In this document: in pieces, positions 23,143 to 30,682 of the stretch
Numbering within the stretch: the stretch's first letter is position 1
Layout: each line of letters begins with the position of its first letter
Virus record (IMG/VR): IMGVR_UViG_3300022920_000011
Coordinates: 1 to 49,750 of that record
DNA length: 49,750 nucleotides
Direction: 5' to 3' (one strand)
Source: a virus
Made by a program: the position numbers and the translations under genes
Notes under the pieces: generated by a model
What the model saw: only the letters and a program-made list of their open reading frames with translations
Told to the model about the DNA's origin: nothing
Database searches by the model: none

Positions 23143-23967
23143 TTATTCCTTCTCTTTCGCTATTAAATCAATTATAATACTATATCTGGACACTTTTGTT
23201 TCAGTTGGGTTTGGTATAACACGATGATATGTTGGTGTATGCCCAAATTCCACACTATCTTCTCCAAAGAAGAATAATGTACTATTTTTCATTAGATCTG
23301 GAATATACATGTATTCTCCATCTTCTCCAGTATAACTTGCTTGAAATTCTTGTACATCTTCTCCTAGATGCAATCCTCCAAGTGTTTCATCACAATGCGT
23401 TGGTCCCCATATGTTAGTATTAAATACACGTTGCTCATATGCATTTTCAGATGTTGCAAATGGACAATCATACTTTACTGCCATAAAATTTGTATGAAAT
23501 GAATACTTGTCATGTATACCAGGATACAAATTATCATAATAGTATTTCATTACATCGTCGAAATCTGTTTTCATATCTATAAAATATTCACTTAGTTGAT
23601 CTCGATCATTTCCTTGGTCCAAATAACTTTGATATTTTATAATATTTTTATCTTGTATATAAAGTTTCTTACGCTCTGTAAATTCATAATTTTTAACATC
23701 AGTTGCATATATTGATGCATCTTGTACTTTTGTATCAATTGATATATTAAAGTAAGGATGCGAATCATATGAAAAGTTAAACTTGTTTCCTGGCTCCAAT
23801 TCTCCTGGACGTACTACTGATGTTTGTATAAGTTCATTTGACGGATACCTTTGGAAAAACTCATCTAAACGATTCCATCTGTCACTGTATTTAGTTGCCA
23901 ATTCGCTATCTTTACATATGATTGGTTTGTTAGTTTCTATATCTTCTAGCAAAACTATACGTGTCAT
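23143..23967 (-). CDS. 2OG-Fe(II) oxygenase-like protein (274 aa)
   Basis: The C-terminal half has the metal and cosubstrate pattern of 2-oxoglutarate/Fe(II) oxygenases: GPTHCDETLGGLH with His191-x-Asp193, a distal His248 in HTPTYHRVIP, and Arg261 in SRYSIIIDL. The N-terminal 140 residues are a unique helical region. Such enzymes hydroxylate proteins, nucleic acids or small molecules; the target here is unknown. It overlaps the gene upstream by ATGA and directly precedes gp17, so it is produced late with the packaging motor. Virion protein hydroxylation is one possibility. Confidence 0.65.
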   Translation of the reverse strand: MTRIVLLEDIETNKPIICKDSELATKYSDRWNRLDEFFQRYPSNELIQTSVVRPGELEPGNKFNFSYDSHPYFNISIDTKVQDASIYATDVKNYEFTERKKLYIQDKNIIKYQSYLDQGNDRDQLSEYFIDMKTDFDDVMKYYYDNLYPGIHDKYSFHTNFMAVKYDCPFATSENAYEQRVFNTNIWGPTHCDETLGGLHLGEDVQEFQASYTGEDGEYMYIPDLMKNSTLFFFGEDSVEFGHTPTYHRVIPNPTETKVSRYSIIIDLIAKEKE

Positions 23968-24683
23968 TTTAGTTTATTGTCCCATAACCATTCTTGGTAA
24001 TCTCTATCAGTTATAGCCCAGGCAGCCATGCTTGGTTGTGCATTTTTGATAGTATATAATTCAGCAATAAATTCTTCTGGCTGTTTTTCCAAATTCAATC
24101 TTTCACTTTGTGGAGGAGTTAGATCTTTATACAATTCACGATACATTCTTACTTCTCTAAATCCTAAATCTGTTATTAATTCCCTAAACTCAGATATTAT
24201 TTTAAATTTTCCACCGTTTTTACAATTGGTTGTCATTTGCTTGTCTGCGATTTCAAGTACTACACCTTGTGCATGCGTAGACAATGCAGTTAAAAACTTA
24301 TCTAAACAATTGCTTTGAAAAATACTTGCTTCAAAATAACGTGGCCCGTCAGTTAAAGTAGCCATATTGCTTATATGTATTGATATCTTAAAAGTGCAAC
24401 AGCCGTAACCCAATTTATCTTCTGAAACCCTATCCATTTCACTCATAGCTCTTAACTGGTGAATTACTTTTTCATATTCAGGTTGCCATCTTGTATCGCA
24501 CGTTTGTGGTAATTTTATATCGACATGCCTGAACATATTAGCTCTGTCACTCCAAAAAAGAGCTTCTGCCCATTCATCACGTACTACATCATTACATGTT
24601 TCACTATAATTTAAGGTATACGATTCTAAGGGTTCACTTGGTTCTATTACTATTGACGGGAATAAGTCCATTTTAAATGACAT
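23964..24683 (-). CDS. Hypothetical protein upstream of the oxygenase-like gene (239 aa)
   Basis: A 239-aa soluble protein with several Cys (YGCCTFKI about residues 93-100; others at 30, 62, 126, 154) and a Trp-rich C-terminal end (AAWAITDRDYQEWLWDNKLK). There are no recognised motifs. It is first in the unit 24683-21577 (this gene, the 2OG-like gene, gp17), with a perfect TATAAATA late promoter at 24710-24717. It is coupled by ATGA to the oxygenase-like gene, so it could be the oxygenase's substrate or partner; that is inference. Confidence 0.7.
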   Translation of the reverse strand: MSFKMDLFPSIVIEPSEPLESYTLNYSETCNDVVRDEWAEALFWSDRANMFRHVDIKLPQTCDTRWQPEYEKVIHQLRAMSEMDRVSEDKLGYGCCTFKISIHISNMATLTDGPRYFEASIFQSNCLDKFLTALSTHAQGVVLEIADKQMTTNCKNGGKFKIISEFRELITDLGFREVRMYRELYKDLTPPQSERLNLEKQPEEFIAELYTIKNAQPSMAAWAITDRDYQEWLWDNKLK

Positions 24684-24709
24684 AAATATCTACCTCTTTT
24701 ATATATAGT

Positions 24710-24717
24710 TATTTATA
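24710..24717 (-). promoter_or_regulatory. Late promoter, TATAAATA
   Basis: A perfect minus-strand TATAAATA about 27 bases upstream of the gene at 24683. It directly follows the T-run of the terminator at 24721-24751. Confidence 0.7.
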
Positions 24718-24720
24718 TAT

Positions 24721-24751
24721 AAAAAAAGGGAGAAGGTAAAAACCCTCTCCC
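24721..24751 (-). terminator. Rho-independent terminator after the 432-aa acidic gene
   Basis: Stem GGGAGAAGG/CCCTCTCCC with one mismatch and a 6-base loop (24728-24751), followed on the minus strand by seven T. It separates the acidic protein gene from the gp17 unit. Confidence 0.8.
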
Positions 24752-24781
24752 CAAGTTGTCTAGTCTAGCTAGATATTATTT

Positions 24782-26080
24782 TTATTTTTTAGCTTTGTAA
24801 GCTGCTGTCAATGACTGAACAGTGTGACTTTCACTTACTTGTACTTTCATGTCTTGTGCATCTAAGTAGCGTTTTAGTGAAAGATTAACACTTTGTGCCA
24901 TTTCATATGCTTCGCCATGATCAGTTGGATCTATTTCACCAACACCTTCTGGTGTGTTAGCCCACTCTGTTAATTTTTCCTCAATTGCTTCTGCTGTGAA
25001 ACCTGAGTTCTTTAATAGTGTAATTAACTGTGTTGTATCCATTGTTGGTGCTTCTGAAATATCTTCATGTGTATGCGTTGGGCAATCACAACCTGGTTTT
25101 GGATTCATTGGATTACATCCGCAATCACCACATGTTTCATTCATTTGAACATCATCATCTAGCTGGTGTGCTGTATCTTTTTTCATTGTAGTTTTGTGTG
25201 TTTTTCCACCAAACTCAAATGTATCTTTGCCAGCTCTTGCCGCCGCTGCAGCTGCTTGGTTAAATGCATTTTCATCTAAATCAGCTTCATCAATTGTATT
25301 TTCACCCATCCAATGAACCGTACTCATGTCTTGCATAACATCACGTAGTTGCTCTTCGATATCTGCATCGTCGTAATATAAATCGTCTTCTGGGCCAGGC
25401 ATTTGGCCAGTTACTGATAGCTTGCCATCTTTAAGTGTAACTTCTACTTCATGGCTAACTTCGCCGCCATCGCGGTCTGTAAAGAACATTTCTACATGTC
25501 CTACTTTTCCAGCATCTTCGTTTACTGACTCTTCCCAAGGTGCTTTCTTTAGTGATACTTTTTTACGAGTCTCGCCACGCTCTGGTTCATCTGATTTTGC
25601 AAAAGCACGTTTCATTGCTTTTTCTCTGTCTTCTGGTGATGGATCTTCTTTGTGTGCTTTCGCTTCACCAAAGTTTTCATCGTCATCACCCATTGGTAAG
25701 TCATGATTACGTCTAAAGTCTGCAACAAAATCTTCAATTTGGTCGCCACTTAAATAACGAACTAAATCATCAAATACTGGTTGACAGTCGCCTTCAAAAT
25801 GCATATCAATTAAATCATAAATTGGTTCTGCAGAATCGCCTACTGCTTCTGCCATATCTGCAGATACTTTAATATCTGCATCTCCATCGCCATCAACATC
25901 AATGGCAATCCAATGATCGCCATTTTTGTCGTGTGCATCATTTTCACAATCTGATTCTGGATGACCCATTTTGTCACCACAATCTTTGCAAACTTTATTT
26001 GTATTGCTCTCATCTTCAGCTACTGTTGTTTTAAAGCCAAGACCAGCAAGACTTAAGATTCTACCTATATCATCACTCAT
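24782..26080 (-). CDS. Large acidic protein with Cys clusters and an EF-hand-like loop
   Basis: A 432-aa, strongly acidic protein. Near the N-terminus are CKDCGDKMGHPESDC (31-45) and a Ca2+-loop-like DVDGDGDAD (61-69). Near residue 317 is a second cluster, CGDCGCNPMNPKPGCDCPTH (317-336). Both Cys clusters could bind zinc. The rest is low complexity with Asp/Glu-rich linkers; the C-terminal part has a small helical domain. The ATG overlaps the upstream stop by 8 bases. Family and function are not recognised. The acidic, metal-binding character suggests a scaffold or an injected internal protein, but that is speculation. Confidence 0.7.
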   Translation of the reverse strand: MSDDIGRILSLAGLGFKTTVAEDESNTNKVCKDCGDKMGHPESDCENDAHDKNGDHWIAIDVDGDGDADIKVSADMAEAVGDSAEPIYDLIDMHFEGDCQPVFDDLVRYLSGDQIEDFVADFRRNHDLPMGDDDENFGEAKAHKEDPSPEDREKAMKRAFAKSDEPERGETRKKVSLKKAPWEESVNEDAGKVGHVEMFFTDRDGGEVSHEVEVTLKDGKLSVTGQMPGPEDDLYYDDADIEEQLRDVMQDMSTVHWMGENTIDEADLDENAFNQAAAAAARAGKDTFEFGGKTHKTTMKKDTAHQLDDDVQMNETCGDCGCNPMNPKPGCDCPTHTHEDISEAPTMDTTQLITLLKNSGFTAEAIEEKLTEWANTPEGVGEIDPTDHGEAYEMAQSVNLSLKRYLDAQDMKVQVSESHTVQSLTAAYKAKK

Positions 26081-26561
26081 TGTCTTTTTCCTTTGTTTTG
26101 CGTAGCTTTAATAATTCTTGTACAAAGCTAGTGTTGTATTTGTCGCCAAAACTGTCTTCAGCTTTGTTTTTTTCTGCTTCCTTGTATTCAGGATCGGCTA
26201 ATAAGCTTTCTCCTTCACTAGGTGCATCATGCTCATCTGGTTCGTGTGCGCCACGTACCTTCATAATCCCATCATTTAATCCTAACATGTTCTGTAATTC
26301 GATTTGGATTTGATATCCACTTGCTACCATGTTCGTTTCAAATTCGATACAATAGATCTCATAACCACGCAAATGTGGGAAATCTACTGGTGTTGATTGT
26401 AACATTAATTTTTTAGGGGCTGATACTTTTGAAACGTCATATTTGATTAAATGACGTTCGATGCGATCAACATCTGAATCTGATGGCTCGCTTGCCATTT
26501 TAATTTTAAACTTATAAGTCTGCTTAGACTCATTTAAGTATTCTATGTACGACTTCTTCAT
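26073..26561 (-). CDS. Conserved hypothetical with T4 capsid-targeting-like N-terminus (162 aa)
   Basis: The protein starts MKKSYIEYLNESKQTYKFKI. Apart from one extra Lys, this follows the T4 internal-protein capsid targeting signal MKTYQEFIAEA position by position (Y, E, aromatic, hydrophobic, E), and LNE followed by S fits gp21 cleavage. The folded part (20-115) has alternating beta strands and helices like a small ferredoxin-type domain (DVDRIERHLIKYDVSKVSAP). The tail is acidic. A late promoter at 26586 and coupling to the large acidic gene support a head-associated role. I recall related proteins in marine T4-like phages, none with a known function. Confidence 0.7.
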   Translation of the reverse strand: MKKSYIEYLNESKQTYKFKIKMASEPSDSDVDRIERHLIKYDVSKVSAPKKLMLQSTPVDFPHLRGYEIYCIEFETNMVASGYQIQIELQNMLGLNDGIMKVRGAHEPDEHDAPSEGESLLADPEYKEAEKNKAEDSFGDKYNTSFVQELLKLRKTKEKDNE

Positions 26562-26584
26562 GAAATTGTTCTCCAGTATTAATA

Positions 26585-27133
26585 TTATTTATCTTTTTCT
26601 GCCATATTGGCCATGATTTCTGCTAGCATACTACTACGATCGCCAACTACTCTACCTTCGATTGTATCTTCTCTATCATCATCGTCATCTGACATCGATT
26701 TTAGTTTGGCTTTTAGCTCACGTTCTTGCATATCTAACTTTTGTTTACGCATCTGAAGTTCAATCATTTTAAGTTTTTTATCAATTTTGGCTTGTTTTGC
26801 TTGCATTCCTGCTGTAAGCATTTTACTTGCACTATCATATATAGGAGCAACATGCCTATCTTCTACATTTTTACCTAAATCAACTAGTTCATTAAATGTT
26901 TCCATAGCTTGTCTTGCATACTCGTCCATTTCACGTTCTAGCTGATCCATACCATCTACCAATGGTAATGCGGCATCTACCTTTTCACTTAACTCCATTT
27001 TACTTTGGGTTGTTATCATTGTCGACTGAATTTTCTCTAAATCAAGTTCTTCAATTTGTTCTTCAGCTTCTGGATCATATTTTAGATCAGCAATAGATGG
27101 TAGGTCAAATTCTTCCTCAAGTTTCTTTGTCAT
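26585..27133 (-). CDS. gp16: Terminase small subunit, gp16-like
   Basis: The start is ATG 27133 with a GGAGAC site; codons upstream need TTG. The 182-aa protein has the gp16 layout: an acidic N-terminus with EFDLPSIADLKYDPEAEEQ, a long central coiled coil (about 70-145: ARQAMETFNELVDLGKNVED and KIDKKLKMIELQMRKQKLD), and a C-terminal Met-rich end (SSMLAEIMANMAEKDK). gp16 forms rings that regulate gp17 and recognise DNA for packaging. T4 gp16 is 164 aa. It is unusual that gp16 and gp17 are about 3.4 kb apart here. Confidence 0.7.
   Translation of the reverse strand: MTKKLEEEFDLPSIADLKYDPEAEEQIEELDLEKIQSTMITTQSKMELSEKVDAALPLVDGMDQLEREMDEYARQAMETFNELVDLGKNVEDRHVAPIYDSASKMLTAGMQAKQAKIDKKLKMIELQMRKQKLDMQERELKAKLKSMSDDDDDREDTIEGRVVGDRSSMLAEIMANMAEKDK
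26586..26593 (-). promoter_or_regulatory. Late promoter, GATAAATA
   Basis: Minus-strand GATAAATA at the very end of the gp16 gene, 25 bases upstream of the start at 26561. Confidence 0.5.
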
Positions 27134-27728
27134 TGTTTCGTCTCCATGTTTCAACAAACATATTACACATATCTACATCTAGCTCAACCTCAAATTTTTT
27201 GAGATGGCGATTAAGTAAGAATACAGTTTCATTAGTATTATAAAACAGATCGTAGGGATCTAGTGTTATATACTTACGTTTGTCTAGTATCTTAGATGCT
27301 CTTTTCAGCATCAATTTTCTATCTTTTTGCATATGATTTTCTATATACGACTCCAAGTGAGAAAGTTTTTTTAATACATTTTTGTTTACAAAATCTGTAC
27401 CTTTTTCACTGTGTGGAAACATTAGTATTATTAATGATTCGTCCCATATATCATATCTTGTTCTTAAAAATTCATCTGTATCACAACTATGATGAAATAA
27501 TGCATGGTCGTGTTCGCGCAACACATTTAGTCGGTGAGTACAATACTCATGATTATTAAATGCAGTTGGATCTAAATGGAAAAATTCTGGTCCTATAATA
27601 TTCCAACGATTGTTTGATTGCATATATAAATTTGAAGGACACACATTTTCATGTTGCCCTATTAGCCAACTAAAGAACTCCCCGCCGCTTCCTGGAGTAT
27701 ATATTACTGTTAATGACTTATTATACAT
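27117..27728 (-). CDS. Sulfotransferase-like P-loop protein (203 aa)
   Basis: Starts at ATG 27728 (MYNKSLTVIYTPGSGGEF); the longer frame would need TTG. The segment YTPGSGGEFFSWLIG (10-24) is a clear sulfotransferase-type PAPS loop, and the C-terminus FVETWRRNN resembles the end of the protein at 14477. Such enzymes move sulfate from PAPS to a sugar or protein. The middle has many His residues (HDHALFHHSCD). The stop lies inside the gp16 start region (17-base overlap), so this and gp16 are translated together. Substrate unknown. Confidence 0.58.
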   Translation of the reverse strand: MYNKSLTVIYTPGSGGEFFSWLIGQHENVCPSNLYMQSNNRWNIIGPEFFHLDPTAFNNHEYCTHRLNVLREHDHALFHHSCDTDEFLRTRYDIWDESLIILMFPHSEKGTDFVNKNVLKKLSHLESYIENHMQKDRKLMLKRASKILDKRKYITLDPYDLFYNTNETVFLLNRHLKKFEVELDVDMCNMFVETWRRNNDKET

Positions 27729-27729
27729 T

Positions 27730-28167
27730 TTATTTTTCTTTAGCAATTGCCTTTAGTACTTCTTTACGTTCTTGTTCTATACCTTCACGGGTAAGTATAT
27801 CTGCGTTTGGTTCTATTACATTTGGATTACCAAACATAAAATCTTCTGGGCTTACTTCTACATATGTTGGGCCGTCTACTCTAGTAACACTATAATGATC
27901 TTGTTGTGTAAATTCGTTACGTAAAAAACAATCTACCTGTTGTACATAATCCCAACCATAATCAGTAAATATATAAACTTTGGTTATTGTACCATCATCT
28001 TCAAGCTTATTAGTATGCTTCCATATTTGTTTAGTACCCCATAAATGCCGCATCATAAGTACGTTATCTAAATTTGGACTATATGCTACTATAAAATCAC
28101 GCTCCTGGTTTAAACTATCCCAAGGTCCTGTATTTCTAGCATACCTTAATGTAATACTATAGGGCAT
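27730..28167 (-). CDS. Hypothetical protein (145 aa)
   Basis: A 145-aa, beta-rich protein: MPYSITLRYARNTGPWDSLN at the start, a strand-turn-strand core with many aromatic residues (IWKHTNKL, YIFTDYGWDYV), and a helical acidic tail (ILTREGIEQERKEVLKAIAKE). The ATG overlaps the upstream stop (TAATG), and the gene leads into the sulfotransferase-like gene with one base between. It is in the unit 28814-26585 (oxygenase-like, this gene, sulfotransferase-like, gp16). No family recognised. Confidence 0.7.
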   Translation of the reverse strand: MPYSITLRYARNTGPWDSLNQERDFIVAYSPNLDNVLMMRHLWGTKQIWKHTNKLEDDGTITKVYIFTDYGWDYVQQVDCFLRNEFTQQDHYSVTRVDGPTYVEVSPEDFMFGNPNVIEPNADILTREGIEQERKEVLKAIAKEK

Positions 28168-28814
28168 TAGATATTTAAAAACTCGCCCGGCTTCATTCTA
28201 TCCATGCATGTTTGATAATCATCATATATACTAATTTGCAAGTACACTCTTTCAGAAGCTACACTGCCTACATTTCTAACACCATGCACTTTTTCTACAT
28301 TCATGATATTTGCATGTGTATTTGAATATCTAAAAGATCCTAGATAGTATTCTTCATCATGTTCACCGGCTCCTTGGCCGTGTGACATTACTTTTGGCTG
28401 TTCTCCTAATATCTCATTATCATAATAATCTACTAACGCTCCGCCATCAGTTGGAAATATTGGAAACATAATACAACTTCTTCTACTAAAATCAATATGT
28501 GGATGGAATAGAAATCCTGGCTGATATACGGTAACTGCAATATTTCCATGCGTAATTGGTTGTGTAATTGGATTAAATTTTTCTACCAATTCTGCTACTT
28601 CAGGATAATGTAAAAAGCTTCCGCCATCTTCCAAGTCATCAACTTTAATAGACTTGAATAATCCTTTTGTTGCACGTTTTCTTAATGAGCTGTAGTCAAC
28701 TGCATGGTCTTTAACTTTCTCATAAAACTTTTGCAACTTTTCTATGTCATAAGGTATTTGATCAATAGTACAGATTCTATCAACAGCATCTTCTGGTGTT
28801 ATTTCTCTGATCAT
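28167..28814 (-). CDS. 2OG-Fe(II) oxygenase-like protein (215 aa)
   Basis: This protein has the jelly-roll oxygenase pattern: HPHIDFSRRSC with His106-x-Asp108, a distal His177 in VEKVHGVRNVG, and Arg189 in SERVYLQISIYD. Both the metal triad and the 2-oxoglutarate arginine are in place, so an active enzyme is plausible. It resembles small phage and prolyl-4-hydroxylase-like members. The N-terminus (1-50) is helical. It is first in a late unit (promoter at 28840) ending with gp16. The target is unknown. Together with the gene at 23143 it makes two such enzymes in the packaging region. Confidence 0.7.
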   Translation of the reverse strand: MIREITPEDAVDRICTIDQIPYDIEKLQKFYEKVKDHAVDYSSLRKRATKGLFKSIKVDDLEDGGSFLHYPEVAELVEKFNPITQPITHGNIAVTVYQPGFLFHPHIDFSRRSCIMFPIFPTDGGALVDYYDNEILGEQPKVMSHGQGAGEHDEEYYLGSFRYSNTHANIMNVEKVHGVRNVGSVASERVYLQISIYDDYQTCMDRMKPGEFLNI

Positions 28815-28839
28815 TAAAATATTCCTTTTTATATAGTGT

Positions 28840-28847
28840 TATTTATT
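28840..28847 (-). promoter_or_regulatory. Late promoter, AATAAATA
   Basis: Minus-strand AATAAATA 26 bases upstream of the start at 28814, at the end of the gp4-like gene. Confidence 0.5.
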
Positions 28848-29292
28848 TTTTTCTTCTTTTGCTTTTCTGAGGCTTATTAAATATTTCTCGCTCAGTTATA
28901 ACACGAAACCCAAGTCCTTGTGATTTACACCACGCTCTTGCCGCTTCCCATTTCGCTGCATTAACAACTGCTGCTAATTTATCTTGTTGACTTTTTGCTT
29001 CGCCAAGTATTTGAGAGCTAGGTTTAATTTCTATCATCTCTGCATGTTTTTGGCCTTTTTTATCTTGATATACCATAAGTATATCAGGTACATAATTTGT
29101 GTTTTTTCCAGTTAACGGATTTCTATAAGGTATTCTGTGTGTTTCACTTCCCCATCCAATAATAGCAGGATGATTATCACACATACGAAAAACTGTTAAT
29201 TCCCATCCACTACGATAATGTGGAGGGCGTTTACTTAAATACTTTTGAGGGTTTTGTGGAATATATTCTCCACTTTGGAATTTACGTGCCAT
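28843..29292 (-). CDS. gp4: Head completion protein gp4 (nuclease-like)
   Basis: A 149-aa protein that matches T4 gp4 (gp50/65 group), which finishes the head after packaging so that tails can join. The start (KYLSKRPPHYRSGWELTVFR, 18-37) and the segment VPDILMVYQD followed by AEMIEIKPS give a PD-(D/E)xK nuclease signature (Glu in SGWE, Asp in PDIL, ExK in IEIK). The C-terminus is very basic (KPQKSKRRKK). T4 gp4 is 150 aa. Its ATG follows the tail-tube-like gene stop with one base between. Confidence 0.85.
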   Translation of the reverse strand: MARKFQSGEYIPQNPQKYLSKRPPHYRSGWELTVFRMCDNHPAIIGWGSETHRIPYRNPLTGKNTNYVPDILMVYQDKKGQKHAEMIEIKPSSQILGEAKSQQDKLAAVVNAAKWEAARAWCKSQGLGFRVITEREIFNKPQKSKRRKK

Positions 29293-29293
29293 G

Positions 29294-29926
29294 TTATTTA
29301 GATGTCACATCATAGCCTTCATATGCTATTTCAATACGCATTTGGGCCATTGAGCTTTCACTATAGTTTAATGTGTCTCCACTTACACCTGTAATCATTG
29401 GGCTATAAACTGTGATTACATTTTGAGGATCTTGTGCTTCACTATTTAATCCACGTTCAATCTCAATTTTTTCAATAAAATATTTTTTATCAACCATATT
29501 AAGACCTTTTTGACTGCCATTAGTACTAAAATTTTCAGTAATTATATCTGAATAATTAGTCTCAATGCTTCCATCCGAATTCATTGGGCCACCATTATAA
29601 TAGTAAGCCATATATTCAGCTAAAAACTTTTCTACTTCAGCATCGCGAGTATCATAAGCATTAATATATATTGGAGTATACTCTACGCCAATATTCGCTA
29701 TTCTTTTTCTGTTATATTGATTAAGAGTAGTTGTTCGTAAAATGCTACCTGGAAGTTGTATTTCACTTATTCTTTCAATCACCAATGGTGACGGAACCGA
29801 CGATCCGTTATGATAGATAATCGTCTTAAAATCCCAACGGCTTCTTGGAAGGAGCTTGTTATCGCTCCCTCCGCTTGAAGATTGGTTATATGTTGTAGCC
29901 GCTAAAGAACCTAAATAGTTGCCCAT
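29294..29926 (-). CDS. Second tail-tube-like protein (gp19/gp54-like)
   Basis: A 210-aa protein whose beta-strand order follows phage tail-tube proteins: RSRWDFKTIIYHNG (about 28-41), VIERISEIQLPGSILRTTTL (49-68), then VEYTPIYINAYDTRD, a long helix (VEKFLAEYMAYYYNG), IEKIEIERGL, VITVYSPMITGVSGDTLNYS and a final MRIEIAYEGYDV. gp19 itself follows upstream, so this is either a tail-tube initiator (gp54-like) or a terminator/connector with the same fold. Similarity is by pattern only. It sits between gp19 and gp4 in the gp19 late unit. Confidence 0.6.
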   Translation of the reverse strand: MGNYLGSLAATTYNQSSSGGSDNKLLPRSRWDFKTIIYHNGSSVPSPLVIERISEIQLPGSILRTTTLNQYNRKRIANIGVEYTPIYINAYDTRDAEVEKFLAEYMAYYYNGGPMNSDGSIETNYSDIITENFSTNGSQKGLNMVDKKYFIEKIEIERGLNSEAQDPQNVITVYSPMITGVSGDTLNYSESSMAQMRIEIAYEGYDVTSK

Positions 29927-29938
29927 TTAAATTAATCC

Positions 29939-30571
29939 TTATCTTGCGCCGCCGCCTGATGATACTGACGATGCTCTTGCACTTACTGCTACACTAGTTG
30001 ATAAGATATCATTACCTTCAGAAGCGGTTGCGCCTGCGTGATGTGATGCGTTATCATAACGGATAGTTGCAGTAATTTGTACTGCTTCACTCGTTGCATA
30101 GTTTAGGTCACCATACTGAATGTTTGGAATAAAGCAACCTGCTAGTTCCCATACTTCAGTAACTGTTTCAGTACCTGCGTTGCCGCCGTCTAGCATTTCA
30201 ATCGTCATGCCAAATTTATAGTCACCACCTGTGTTTGCAGATGATTGGTCAGCGTGATCAATTTGTTTGTTAAGTTGAGCACCTAGTTCTTTGATAACAC
30301 CACTGTCGATGTCGTCACGAATTACAAGAGTAACATCTTGCCATGTGTGTTTGCCTGCTAGGCGAATTTTTGAGTTGTATGTATCAATTGTTACGTCATC
30401 ATGATCTAATGATGGGCGTGTTACTGACACAACATTTCTTGCTACTACTGTTGCTTTACTGTTATTGCCGATTCCTGCAAATGTTACACGGAAGCGATAT
30501 TGTAGTTTAGGCATTAATGTAGTACCTGAGTCTGCACCTACCGGTACACCAAAATTTTGTAATATAGCCAT
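29939..30571 (-). CDS. gp19: Tail tube protein gp19
   Basis: A 210-aa tail tube subunit that stacks in hexameric rings inside the contractile sheath. The layout fits T4 gp19 (163 aa) with an extended C-terminus: PKLQYRFRVTFAGIG (25-39), NVVSVTRPSLDHDDVTIDTY (47-66), the tube-protein segment WQDVTLVIRDDIDSGVIKEL and the final GDLNYATSEAVQITATIRYD. The last 30 residues (ASSVSSGGGAR) are flexible. It is directly downstream of the sheath gene, as in T4. It has its own late promoter (30608-30616) and a GGAG site, so tube and sheath are set separately. Confidence 0.9.
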   Translation of the reverse strand: MAILQNFGVPVGADSGTTLMPKLQYRFRVTFAGIGNNSKATVVARNVVSVTRPSLDHDDVTIDTYNSKIRLAGKHTWQDVTLVIRDDIDSGVIKELGAQLNKQIDHADQSSANTGGDYKFGMTIEMLDGGNAGTETVTEVWELAGCFIPNIQYGDLNYATSEAVQITATIRYDNASHHAGATASEGNDILSTSVAVSARASSVSSGGGAR

Positions 30572-30607
30572 TTAAACAATCTCCTTATTAAAGTATTCTA
30601 TATAATG

Positions 30608-30616
30608 TATTTATGC
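30608..30616 (-). promoter_or_regulatory. Late promoter of gp19, GCATAAATA
   Basis: Minus-strand GCATAAATA just after the T-run of the sheath terminator, about 37 bases upstream of the gp19 start. Confidence 0.68.
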
Positions 30617-30625
30617 TTTTTAGTC

Positions 30626-30654
30626 AAAAAAATAGGACGGATAATACCGCCCTA
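30626..30654 (-). terminator. Rho-independent terminator after gp18
   Basis: Stem TAGGGCGG/CCGTCCTA (minus strand, one G-U pair) with a 6-base loop at 30633-30654, followed by seven T. It ends the sheath transcript. Confidence 0.85.
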
Positions 30655-30682
30655 CTTTATTTTTATAATTTAAGCGTAATGC

